A stretch of DNA of 14,615 bases from Pleurotus djamor (taxonomy: Eukaryota; Basidiomycota; Agaricomycetes; Agaricales; Pleurotaceae), in NCBI GenBank assembly GCA_029747585.1, contig JAPEVF010001059.1, forward strand, positions 1-14,615. Reading direction: 5' to 3'. Positions 1 to 9,187 of the stretch are shown here, in pieces. The position numbers were made by a program, and so were the translations under genes. How positions within the stretch are numbered: the stretch's first letter is position 1; each line of letters begins with the position of its first letter. Below the pieces are notes generated by a model. That model saw only the letters and a list, made by a program, of their open reading frames with translations. It had not been told where the DNA came from and ran no database searches.

Positions 1-997
1 ATGCCCATTGGAAGCGTTGCCATTGACTTGAATTTGCTATGGGTATTATTAGTTGGATGAACGCATATTTAGAAAGTAATACAGACAAGACTCTGAGAAA
101 TCGCACACTGTCCACCGTCTTGGAGCAAGGGAAGTAAGTGAACTCAGGAATAATTAATGAGGCTGAAGCTTGAAGCCGGTTCTCACGGTCAGTAAAAATG
201 CGGAGCAGAAAGTCGGCCTACATGTGTCAGGCCTGTCATTCTAAGGCCTGAAACTTGGAGTATAAGCTGTTGAGTGTACTAACTACCCCCAGTTTCAATG
301 GTTAATGGATCAGAGAAGGGGGTGAGCCTCAAATAATACTGATGAATGCGCACTCTTGACTACAAAATGTAAGTTCCCACAGTCACAGCAGTATCCCACG
401 GTCAGTAAAAATGCGGAACAAAAAGTCGGCCTACATGTGTCAGGCCTGTCATTCTAAGGCCTGAGACTTGGAGTATAAGCTGTTGAGTATACTAAACACC
501 CCCAGTTTCAATGGTTAATGGATCAGAGAAGGGGGTGAGCCTCAAATAATACTGATGAATGCGCATTCTTGACTACAAAATGTACTTTCCCACAGTCACA
601 GTAGTCACACTCCCAGGGTCAGGGGGAAGATGATTCCATAATACCTGTCCAATGATCATACAGCCATCCACGCTGCCAGAATTAGAGTATAGCAGATAAC
701 AGCGTGAATGGAACCTGTGACAGGAGACCAAGACTGCGTATTTCTACAGAAATACCAAGGGAGCACATGGCAAGGTTAAGATAAACCTTGTACACTATGC
801 CCGAGAGCTATAACAGTGGGACGATAACGACAACGACTACTCTGACTTTGAGTAATGCTGGGTTGACCATAGAATGGTTTGAGATGGCATACACATGCAG
901 CGCATGCATCTCAATCCACATGACCTATGACAGTGTGTTCTTCCTAAGTAATCCACTTGAGGGCGAGCATTTATTATTTTGCTAATAGCTACTGAGC
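1..997. other. Left flank of the foldback element, no gene seen
   Basis: I find no convincing gene here. A short plus-strand frame at 788-985 has no recognisable motif and biased composition. The main structure is a tandem duplication at 185-610, listed separately. The stretch contains CCCACAGTCA-type words (near 376, 396 and 590) that also occur inside the foldback element. If the KDZ transposase interrupted at 4168 had simply been split by an insertion, its second half should appear here on the minus strand; reading that strand from 997 downward I see no transposase-like sequence. Confidence 0.6.
185..610. repeat. Tandem duplication, period about 213 bp
   Basis: Two nearly identical copies lie head to tail. 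The first starts at 185 and the second at 398, both with ACGGTCAGTAAAAATGCGG. They share long blocks such as GTCGGCCTACATGTGTCAGG, GTTTCAATGGTTAATGGATC and GATGAATGCGCA, and end in TTCCCACAGTCACAG. Differences are scattered single bases (for example AGCAGAAAG against AACAAAAAG). A degenerate start of a third copy (CCCAGGGTCAG) appears near 612. It looks like subterminal or internal repeat DNA of a transposable element. Confidence 0.9.
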
Positions 998-1880
998 CAC
1001 CTTAGGCTGCCGGGCATAGACCCCTTATAGGTGTAATAGTTTAGTGGGGAATAATACACCTAAAAGGGGGTCAAAACCTGGGCTCAGCCCAGGCTTTTGG
1101 GGCACTTGGGTATACCCAGGATGTCACACTGAAAATGTCACACCTTATGGGTATACCCAGGTCTATTTGTATCACATTGTACTAGGGTAGAGTGGGCATA
1201 CCCAACAATATTTAAGGCCTAAATAACAGTATTATGGGTATACCCAGGACATATTAAGGCCTTTTTTTTCTCATAAACACTGGCCCAAATAGGGCAGCCT
1301 TTGGGTATACCCAGAGCATATTATACCTAAGGTATAATTGTTCACTGGGCATACCCAGAGCATAAGCTAGTAAGACTTGGGTATGCCCATCCACTATTAG
1401 CCTCATATGTAGGTATACCCAATATTATTTAGAGCCTAGATAACACTATTATGGGTATACCCAAGGTATATTGAGACCTTTTTTTTTCTACGAAACCCCC
1501 AGTTAAATAGAATAGCATTTGGGTATACCCAGGTTGTATTGTACCTAGGGTATAATTATGCATTGGGTATACCCAGAATATAAATAGTAGAGGCCTGGGT
1601 ATACCCATTGACTAATAACCCCTATGCATTGTAAGTGGTTGGTGGGTATACCCAGGGTATAAATAGTAGAGGTTTGGGTATACCCAGGACCTATTGACCC
1701 CCTGAATTTATTTGGGTATACCCAAGCTATAAATTGTTTGGACCTGGGTATACCCATTACATATTAACCCCTATGTATTTTTGGGTATACCCAGAATTTA
1801 TTAGCACCTTTACATTTCTATATGAAAAAGTTAGTTAACTATTTGAAAATCACAATAATGACTGTGGGAAAAATATTTAT
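998..1880 (+). repeat. Left arm of foldback element with 17 palindromes
   Basis: From outside in: the terminal CACCTTAGG word; a hairpin at 1021-1070 (AGGTGTAATA facing its near reverse complement TAATACACCT between C- and G-runs); a 17-bp palindrome at 1077-1093 (CCTGGGCT C AGCCCAGG); then TGGGTATACCCA or one-base variants starting at 1107, 1148, 1193, 1235, 1302, 1346, 1378, 1410, 1452, 1520, 1564, 1596, 1643, 1675, 1713, 1745 and 1782. Within it a higher-order unit of about 217 bp is repeated (1193-1409 and 1410-1627). The arm grades into GACTGTGGGAAAAAT at 1860. Short minus-strand frames here are translations of the repeat and not genes. Confidence 0.9.
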
Positions 1881-3275
1881 TGTGAAAACATTGATAGAAT
1901 TGGAGTGAAACACCATTATGATCTTTTTGAAGTGCGGGAAAATTTCACTGACTGTGAGAAAAGTTTCTCATTGTGAGAAAATTTTCAACTGACTATGAGA
2001 AACTTTCAACTGACCACAAGAAATAAATTATTTCTAGTAAGAATAAATTATGAACTATGAGAAACCAAGAAATGCTGTAAAGGCACAACAAAAAGGATTG
2101 CCTTTACCTTCTAGCCATTAGTATGGGCTATTCTCTGTTTAACAACCTTCAGTAATATATGATTACTAACTGTAAGAAAGTGAAAGCAAGACCTTTAGGG
2201 CATTTCTAGTTATTGAACAAAGTTGAATTTACTCTAGTAAGTTCTGAAATAACCTTGGCTTTAACCATAATACATACATATATTGCAACCATTCACATCT
2301 TCTATAATATATTGGCCATCTTTATGCATCCCATACATGTTAATTCATGTTCACCTTTTATCTTAGCAGGTTTCACATTGTCTAAAGCCACAAAGATGTT
2401 CTTAAGATTCAATAACATGTATATCAGATTGTGTTCAACTTTGCTGCAGAGACACTATCCATATTGGTTGCCCCTTTACCCACCAGCTCTGCTACTGCCA
2501 TACTCATCTAGACTAATCAGGTCAGTACTTTATAATCAGTATTCTGTTTCTAGGGAGAATTGATAAATGGGGTTGTTAGAGTACAGTGCATGAAAGGTGA
2601 AATGTTAAGATATATATGTGGTTGAAGACATACAAAGTGAGTAATAAAACTGTCTCTGTTGTACCTGGGTGAATCCCATCTGGAATACTCAAAGTATTCT
2701 GTGTACACTTATATCAAGCATGTGGAACTGATGGAAGTAAGAATATACAGGGACACAAAGCAAAGGACTAGGGGGAGCAAATGATTGACCTTACCAAACT
2801 TGCAGAATCTTCAAAGTCATTCTAACTTTGCTTAGTAACCAACATGCTCCAAGGATTCCTCTGTTACTTAAGATCTTAGACAATGTAGATCTACCAAATT
2901 GAAAAATTGAAAACATCTGTACTTTTCTATACTCAACAACACGAAAGTTAATAATGACTTTGAAATGATAACCTTTTATTAGAATTGGCATAAGCTCTTA
3001 TATCTAATGTAAAGCTATTATAGTAGAAATATTTTTTCATAGCTATTAGCAAATGTAATGAACAAAGTTTGATTATCAATATGAATAAAGAAGTTGAAGA
3101 ATGGTAAATACCAGGGTTCTGAATTGAAGGCTTTTGGAGCATACATATTTCCAATTGTTCACAATCAGTAGATGATTTCTAATATTTTCCCATTGATACT
3201 CAGATTTTCCCACACTTCTGGAGTGTGACAGTTGCATTCCACTACATTTCCNAAAAAATTGTTAGAGTCCATATT
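1881..3275. other. AT-rich loop of the foldback element
   Basis: I see no convincing gene. A 116-codon plus-strand frame (2213-2563) is hydrophobic, has no recognised motif and sits in strongly AT-rich DNA. Just inside the left arm there is a run of degenerate words related to GACTGTGAGAAAA (about 1950, 1970, 1991 and 2053). Just inside the right arm the reverse complement TTTTCCCACA-type words occur (about 3186, 3206 and 3275), so the loop edges also have inverted symmetry. An unresolved base is at 3252 beside an A-run. Confidence 0.6.
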
Positions 3276-4168
3276 TTTTTCCCACAGTCAATATTGCTAT
3301 TATAGTAAGTATATTTTTCCCACAGTCACCATTGTGTTTAACCAGGTTTTCTATATAGAAACACAAAGGTGCTAATACACTCTGGGTATACCCAAAAATA
3401 CATAGGGGTTAATATGCAATGGGTATACCCAGGTCCAAATAATTCATAGCTTGGGTATACCCAAATCAATTTGAGGGGTCAATAGGTTCTGGGTATACCC
3501 AGGTCCAAACGATTTACAGCTTGGGTATACCCAAAAACATAATGGGGTTAATGGGCAATGGGTATACCCAGGCCTCCACTATTTATACTCAGGGTATACC
3601 CACCACCTAATTATAGCTTAGGTATAATACACCCTGGGTATACCCAAAGGCTATCCTATTTGACTGGGTGTTTATAAGGAAAAAGGGACTAAATACACCT
3701 TGGGTATGCCCATAATAATGTTCTCTAGGCTCTAAATACTACTGGGTATACCCACATATATCGGGGCTAATAGTGGATGGGCATACCCAGGTCTTACTAG
3801 CTTATGCCCTGGGTATGCCCAGCAAACAATTATACCTTAGGTGTAATATACCCTGGGTATACCCAAAGGCTACCCTATTTAGCCCAGTGTTTATGGGAAA
3901 ACAGGGCTTAAACACACCTTGGGTATACCCATAATACTGTTATTTAGGCCCTAAATATTGCTGGGTATGCCCACTCTACCCTAGTATAATGTAGTGCAAA
4001 TAGACCTGGGTATACCCATAAGGTGTGACATTTTCAGTGTGACATCCTGGGTATACCCAAGTGCCCCAAAAGCCTGGGCTGAGCCCAGGTTTTGACCCCC
4101 TTTTAGGTGTATTATTCCCCACTAAACTATTACACCTATAAGGGGTCTATGCCCGGCAGCCTAAGGTG
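3276..4168 (-). repeat. Right arm of foldback element with 17 palindromes
   Basis: This is the reverse complement of the left arm. TGGGTATACCCA or one-base variants start at 3383, 3420, 3452, 3490, 3522, 3559, 3591, 3635, 3701, 3743, 3778, 3810, 3854, 3920, 3962, 4007 and 4048. The 17-bp palindrome CCTGGGCT G AGCCCAGG is at 4073-4089, followed by the subterminal hairpin and the terminal CCTAAGGTG ending at 4168. Spacing from the outside in matches the left arm almost step for step. The inner end carries TTTTTCCCACAGTCA twice (about 3276-3290 and 3314-3328), mirroring the left arm's GACTGTGGGAAAAAT. Confidence 0.9.
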
Positions 4169-5302
4169 TCTGGGTAAGGACAAGCCAGGCATGTCAGTGC
4201 CAAATCACCCGGGCCTGCCTTGCTCAGACCGTCCTCAATATTTCCCAGACCGCTCCTCTTGCACATCTTAATGTGGCTGTATTGGTGCATCATCCGGCTG
4301 AAGGCGGCGTATCTTGTCTGTGAGGGAAACGATGAACACGGTTAGATACCATTGGTCAAGACACTCACTTTAGGTACGTCTACCCGAGAATTATCTGTCA
4401 TCCGTTCAAGGTTCAGATAATACTCATGAGCCGACACTTTACTGCAGAGGGTCAGACCGTGAAAGTGGTCGAGTAGTGATATTGTGGCGCAAGTAGCTGG
4501 ATGGTGGACGGTTGCTGGGTACCAGCGAGCCCGTAGAATCTGGGTACGTTTTGGCGTCCGATGTTCACAATTGCAATAATCCACGCTGACGATATGTATG
4601 CCATTGGTATGTAGGACGGTGAATTGCTTTACCGCTGGTAACGGATTCGAACACGGAGTTGAATCATGCCCCAGTTGCATGCGTAAGCCCATTTCTTTAA
4701 GAGTTCTCTTCTCGAAGTATTTGCCGTTCCACCGCTGACATTGATACGTCGTTAGTGCCCACGTTTTTTCACTAAGGACAGCACGCACCTCTATAATGTG
4801 AAGGGGCAGGTGTCGATGCGCCTCCAAGCAACAGCGATGACAAACGTTCTCCCCGCCGAAACACTCTAGGCAACGGTACAGTGGCATTCTTTCCTCTGGT
4901 GTTTCTTCAGCGGTTTCTCCCCGTCGCGCGCACCCAGGGCAAATAGCCTCCCTNCCCCCCCTTACTCTGCGCTTCCAGACGAATATTTTCGCGTAGAAAC
5001 TCTTCTTTCAGCGGGACCCATTCCCCTGTGGGATCATCCTATACAAGACAAGGTCAGTTTACCTTTTCCTGTGGCTTCATAATCGAAAAACTCACCGATG
5101 ACATGTAGCGCTGATTGGCCGCCTCCGAAACGGCTAAGTAGAGTTCATCCACCTCAGCCACCTGCACATCATTACTTAACAGGTGCTCGATCTCATCGTT
5201 AGGCTGCCAGTCGCCTGCGAGGGGAGACGTTGGCTCCTCTGTCGGCGCCGGCTCTAACACTTGTTTGGACTTCTTCGTGGGTGATGATGGCGCGGGTACC
5301 AC
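4169..5302 (-). pseudogene. KDZ-superfamily transposase, N-terminal part with CxC2 cysteine cluster, truncated
   Basis: KDZ (Kyakuja-Dileera-Zisupton) elements are large DNA transposons of basidiomycetes; their transposase has an N-terminal zinc-binding cysteine cluster and a downstream RNase H-fold catalytic domain. Four exons can be read: 5302-5096, 5038-4789, 4734-4369 and 4317-4169, with introns of 57, 54 and 51 bp (GTGAGT...TATAG, GTGCGT...GTCAG, GTGAGT...CACAG). The second exon shows ICPGC, YRCLEC, VCHRCCLEAH and RHLPLHIIE; the third gives the family-typical WNGKYFEKRTLKEMGLR, QLGHDSTPC, VLHTNGIH, YCNCEHRTPKRTQILRARWYP and LERMTDNS; the fourth gives RYAAFSRMMHQY and CLACPYPD. The unresolved base at 4954 in a G-run (minus strand) shifts the frame; ignoring it keeps the cysteine exon open. 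No ATG is visible in the first exon frame, so the start is unknown. The protein stops at the foldback border and the catalytic half is missing. Confidence 0.85.
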
Positions 5303-5984
5303 TCATGAAATATACATGATTCGTCTCTTAATGCACGCTCTAGCTCACCACCGCCGGCAGCATGTAACTCCAAAATCTCATCTACATACCCTAGCAGAGT
5401 CCGGCACCGTCCCCGTACTGTGTCCCCGACCCATTTCAACTCAGCCGGGAGTTCAGACGTCGTGAGACGATCGTCAATGTAGCGATGCTGCTCACTGAGA
5501 GAGATACGCAGCTCCCTAACGGGGGACGTCGAGCCCGTGGACACACACGTTTCGGCCAACGTTGACAAGAATTCCACTGTGTTTCCCTGCGGACCCATCA
5601 TGGCCTCAAAGGACTCATGTGCCTGGACAAAAGTAGTAGCTGCGAGCGCGACAGGTCCATCTGGAACGCAAGGAACAGAACCACTACATATCATTGTTTG
5701 CGTTGAAAGACAGTATTGAGGATAGAACACTCACAATAGTTCCCCTTGATCGTTCAGAATGTCCCCTACCGTGGGTGCGCTTTTCTTTGTAATGTTGCGA
5801 CTCTCGCGAGACTTGGTAAGAATGGCATGTCGGTGTCTATGTAGAAAAATAGAATACGTTAGAATCCTAAGACCGTCTCGAGTGTTTAATGTTGGAAGAC
5901 GCACTTTTGGTAATACCGCTGGTCCTTTGCTTTCTTGGCCTGGGATATCTCTGCAGCGCTATGGTATAGTCGCTTCCTACCCAT
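5254..5984 (-). CDS. Small basic/helical protein, three exons, upstream of KDZ transposase
   Basis: I do not recognise a named family. The model is exons 5984-5905, 5836-5735 and 5683-5254, with introns of 68 bp (GTGCGT...CATAG) and 51 bp (GTGAGT...TGTAG), giving 203 codons. The start ATG (MGRKRLYHSAAE) was chosen because it is followed by a lysine/arginine/tyrosine-rich helix continuing across the first splice (QRYYQK then HRHAILTKSRESRN), a pattern I have seen in fungal transposon-linked proteins. The C-terminal two thirds look helical (EFLSTLAETC, RELRISLSEQHRYIDDRL, ELKWVGDTVRGRCRTLLGYV). The last codons overlap the first KDZ exon in another frame; a 35-bp intron (5336-5302) could fuse the two into one protein, so this may be the 5' part of the KDZ gene rather than a separate gene. 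Same strand as KDZ, so co-mobility is plausible. Confidence 0.6.
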
Positions 5985-6328
5985 GTATCGAGAGGAGAGG
6001 GATGGTATGAGACTGGTGGTTGGTGGTCAATGTGTGGGAGGGTGTGTATAGACGATGTAATTGAAAGCGGAAGTCGCAATTGGCGCCAGATTCTATTGAA
6101 GGCCTTTTACGACTTTTACGACTTTTATCGAAGATAGCTATTGCATTCGTTCATCCTTGCGTATTGATGGGTAGAACACATTGGGATATTAGCATATGAT
6201 GGGTCCGTACAAGAGTACAAGATAAATAAGTAGATCAAGTTCAAAATGATGTATATCGGGGGCGAAAACAAAAAAGGCAGTCAGGGTAGAGTCATATCAA
6301 CAAGACGATTGTTCATTCTGCAAACCAG
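5985..6328. other. Intergenic region between two minus-strand genes
   Basis: No gene is supported. It should contain the 3' flank of the 6-exon gene and the promoter of the small upstream-of-KDZ gene. A short direct repeat of 9 bp (CTTTTACGA, three copies, the last altered) lies around 6104-6130. I see no clear TATA box. Confidence 0.5.
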
Positions 6329-9187
6329 CTACAAATTATCGGACGCGGGGACACGAGAAGCAATAAGACATTCCATCACCCAAATGACATCTGCGGCGGC
6401 AGCAGTCCAAGACGCAACGTCATCGTCATCGACTTGATGGCGTTCCTCCTTGTTAGCCGTTGCCCACCACGATAAGGACGCAACCACACTGAGAAAGCCG
6501 TTCCGGCCAGGTTTATCCAAGTTCACCCACGCCCCGGGGGCACAGCTGATGTTCGTCGCGAATGATCGATGCTTATCGTCAAGCGGTCCCTCGCAGTCGT
6601 CGAGTGCACGCCACTTTGGCTGTATGGCTTTCCACCACGACCACCACTGATGTGCGAAGACGAACGGATCCTCTAGCACGACGTCGTAGTCCCTGCCACG
6701 TTTGATCCACCATTGCACCTCGGGGGGTCGATTCGTGCTGGCCAGTTTCGCGGCGGCGCCAGATGGGCTAGAGAACTTGGACTGTTCCTCAAGCGCAGTA
6801 TAGGTAGCAAGAACAAGCTCCCATTCGGGAGGCATATTCTGCAGAGTCTGTAATCCTTCCATGTGGGTGGAGAACCATTCGGGCTGAACAAGGGGGGGGT
6901 GATCCGTCCCTAGAAGGTCTGGGTGTAATCGAGCTTCGATCGGGAGAGGAACGCGTGGTAAGAGCCGCGGAATCGGAGGGAACAGAAGGGGCTTCCTCAG
7001 GCGGAAGATGGGACATGTCATCGGGAAGGGATATGTCATCGGACGGTGGATTGTTCAAGGTAGGAGGTGGGTCGGATTGGGATGCTACTTCGTCTACCTC
7101 AGCAGGTTGATTGTTGGTTCGAGCCGTGGCGACNGGGGGGGTCGATGTCCTTGAGACATTTGGCTCCCCGAGGGGGACCAATTCGGACTGCACGTGTCCG
7201 TCATTAACAGAAATAGCGGCACGGGGAGAAAAAAATGACTTACTTGGGCCCTTCGGGAGCGCGTCCGAAAGAGAGTCGTCGGTATCGGAGGAGGTAACAT
7301 CATCCTTGCGACTGGCTGTGTTGCCATCGTCGACGTTGTTTTCCAAGGCAGCCGCAGCCTTAGCAGCCCGATAGGCTTTGAGCTTTTCACGTCGTGCTTG
7401 CATGACCAGAGCAAATTCTTCTTGTTGAATACGTTTGCGCTCCTGCATTTCTCTCTGCTTACGGAGCTGAATGTCCCCAGGGCGTTCACTTTCTTGTCGT
7501 CGTGTTTTTTGGTTGCTTGCGGATGTTACGTCCGGGGAGCGATGCTTCTGTCTCTTATTACCACTTCTATCGCCACGGCTTTGCGGCGAGGAGGGGCGCT
7601 TGTTGGTCGATCGCGATCCAGGATGCGTATGGGTGGATGAGCCTGATGGCCTGGAAGGGCTAGGTGGTGGGGAGACCTCCTCCTCATCAGGTACCGGTGT
7701 ATTAGAGTAATGAGGCGTGGAAGTAGATCGCGAGGGTACAGGGTCAATAGCGGCAGCATCGATGTCGTCTTTGGCTAAAGATCGCCATTCTTTGAGTTGC
7801 AAAGATAAAGTAAACGAAAAAACATGCGTACTATAGCAACCCTTGAGGTATTGTAGGTAGTTCGACGTGACTAAACGGAACGACGCCTTGTCGGCCTCAC
7901 CCCAAGTCTTGGGTACCTCCTCCCGGTTGACACCGCAGTGGACACTGCGTTTTGCGGTTAGTGCGGCAACAACAAAGTTCGTGAGGAAATGAAATACCTA
8001 ATTGTATTGATTTGTCCGCCGCGCCGAGGCTCTGGCCCCCCCACGAAGAGCAAACAATGCATATTCAGTAGATTCGAAAGTCCATCAAGAATAGGCCAAA
8101 TGAAGTGGCCCACGCGGTCCAGCGCGCTGCAAAGATAGCAGATAAGCAGAGAATGACGGGGGGTGATGTCGATGTACTTAGAACTCACTCTTGTCGATCT
8201 TGGGGCGTGAAGGATTCGATAAGCTCCGCGCGNTTTTTTCACTTGCTCAACCTCCTCATCATGCGCCTTCTGTGCACGGCGAAGCCAGATCTGCTTCTCC
8301 GCCTCCTCGAGTGTGTTGTACTTATCCTGATAATACTTGTTCCGCTGAGTAAGAGCTTGGTCCAATGCAACGCCTGCGTCCTTCATCTGGGCCTCGAACT
8401 CGGCTTCGTACGGTTCGGAACCAAACTTCTGGAGGGCTTGCCATCCACAGAGCCGCTTTGACACTTTGATAGGAACACCCGAAAGCTTGCTGAGCAGGAC
8501 CGCGTAAGGGTCCTTGCTGTCAGAACTGAGAAGGTGCTTCTTCACGTTTTCGGCCTTGGTGACGCGATAAACCATGGTATTCTTGATAGACTGTGGGATG
8601 TGTCAGACTGATAGGAATTTGACAAAGGTCATGAGGCGTACGTTGCGCATCTGCTCCACCACTCTTCCCTTCAACGCCAAATCGTCCGCAGTCAAAACTT
8701 CGTTCGGATCGGGCAGTGGGTCACTTGGGAGGGGTTCTTGAGACACAGGATGGCGCCAGTTGAACCGCCTGAGATAGTTGGTGAGGATGGTATCGACCTC
8801 AGCGTCAACACCAGGGCGATTGTCGAGGTAGACACTTCGAAAATGGGGGAGTGCTTCCTCGAGGAACTCGAGGCGTTGGCCAGTTGCCCAATTGCGTGTG
8901 AAGGGTCTAGACACCGAAGTTATTAACCTCGACCTCAAATAAATGTAAATAAACTGCGTCACGTACTTTCCTACTTCCGTATTCTTATTTCCCTTCTTGG
9001 GCTTCTTTGGCTTCGCCGCGATGGTCGGGGCGTTGGGCTGTGGCGGGTTCGATGCTGCCGTCGTCAAGGGAAGCCTCGAGTCCACATCTTCAGCTGGAGG
9101 AGCGTCCGGATTCCCGTCGGGGGATGGACTTTCAGCCTGTTCATCGTGAGGTTCAGCTGGGGTGGGAGGGGCTTCGGCGGTCGACAT
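6329..9187 (-). CDS. Large protein of an Agaricomycete-restricted family, six exons, one frame break
   Basis: Function unknown. Exons: 9187-8967, 8906-8642, 8590-8189, 8126-7998, 7944-7832 and 7789-6329; introns of 60, 51, 62, 53 and 42 bp. Spliced length is about 862 codons. In order: an acidic/proline-rich N-terminus with a basic KPKKPKKGNK patch; QRLEFLEEALPHF (about residue 80); the helical GWQALQKF segment with a Lys/Glu-rich coiled coil; a core reading FIWPILDGLSNLL then GGPEPRRGGQIN; KTWGEADKASFRLV; a long Ser/Pro-rich disordered part with a KRPSSPQSRGDRSGNKRQK-type nuclear signal and a coiled coil near residue 510; and a tryptophan-rich C-terminus (WWIKRGRDYD, FAHQWWSWWKAIQPKWR, GRNGFLSVVASLSWW). 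I recall this order from many Agaricomycete hypothetical proteins. The frame breaks at a C8 run (6891-6898): seven C would keep it open. Dropping the unresolved base at 8234 also restores frame, while that at 7134 must count as a base. The 42-bp intron is optional, being in frame. Confidence 0.72.

Larger units (their letters stand above)
998..4168. mobile_element. Foldback-type (long terminal inverted repeat) element, non-autonomous
   Basis: The sequence from 998 inward (CACCTTAGGCTGCCGGGCAT) is repeated in reverse complement ending at 4168. Complementarity continues for roughly 870 bp on each side, nearly perfect over the outer ~180 bp and increasingly diverged inward. The arms consist largely of arrays of a 12-bp self-complementary motif. 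The AT-rich loop of about 1.4 kb shows no transposase or other recognisable gene, so the element appears non-autonomous. It resembles in architecture the Foldback elements of Drosophila, which also have long inverted arms built of subrepeats; this is an analogy, not a homology claim. The right end abuts a KDZ transposase exon. No target-site duplication is visible (left flank ends CTGAGC, right flank begins TCTGGG), so either the excision/insertion history is complex or the left side has been rearranged. Confidence 0.85.

Noticed and set aside
1545..1757. 70-codon minus-strand frame as a repetitive protein
   Set aside because: It is just the translation of the palindrome array (WVYP-type repeats from TGGGTATACCCA).
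2213..2563. 116-codon plus-strand frame in the foldback loop as a transposase or membrane protein
   Set aside because: No motif, AT-driven hydrophobic composition, no support from introns or context.
1107..4059. Regularly spaced repeats resembling a CRISPR array
   Set aside because: The 12-bp units are self-complementary, spacing varies (32 to 68), the spacers are themselves repeated in a higher-order unit, and the genome is eukaryotic.
4169..5302. TET/JBP dioxygenase gene as KDZ cargo
   Set aside because: I looked for the characteristic iron-binding HxD...H context in the neighbouring genes and did not recognise it.
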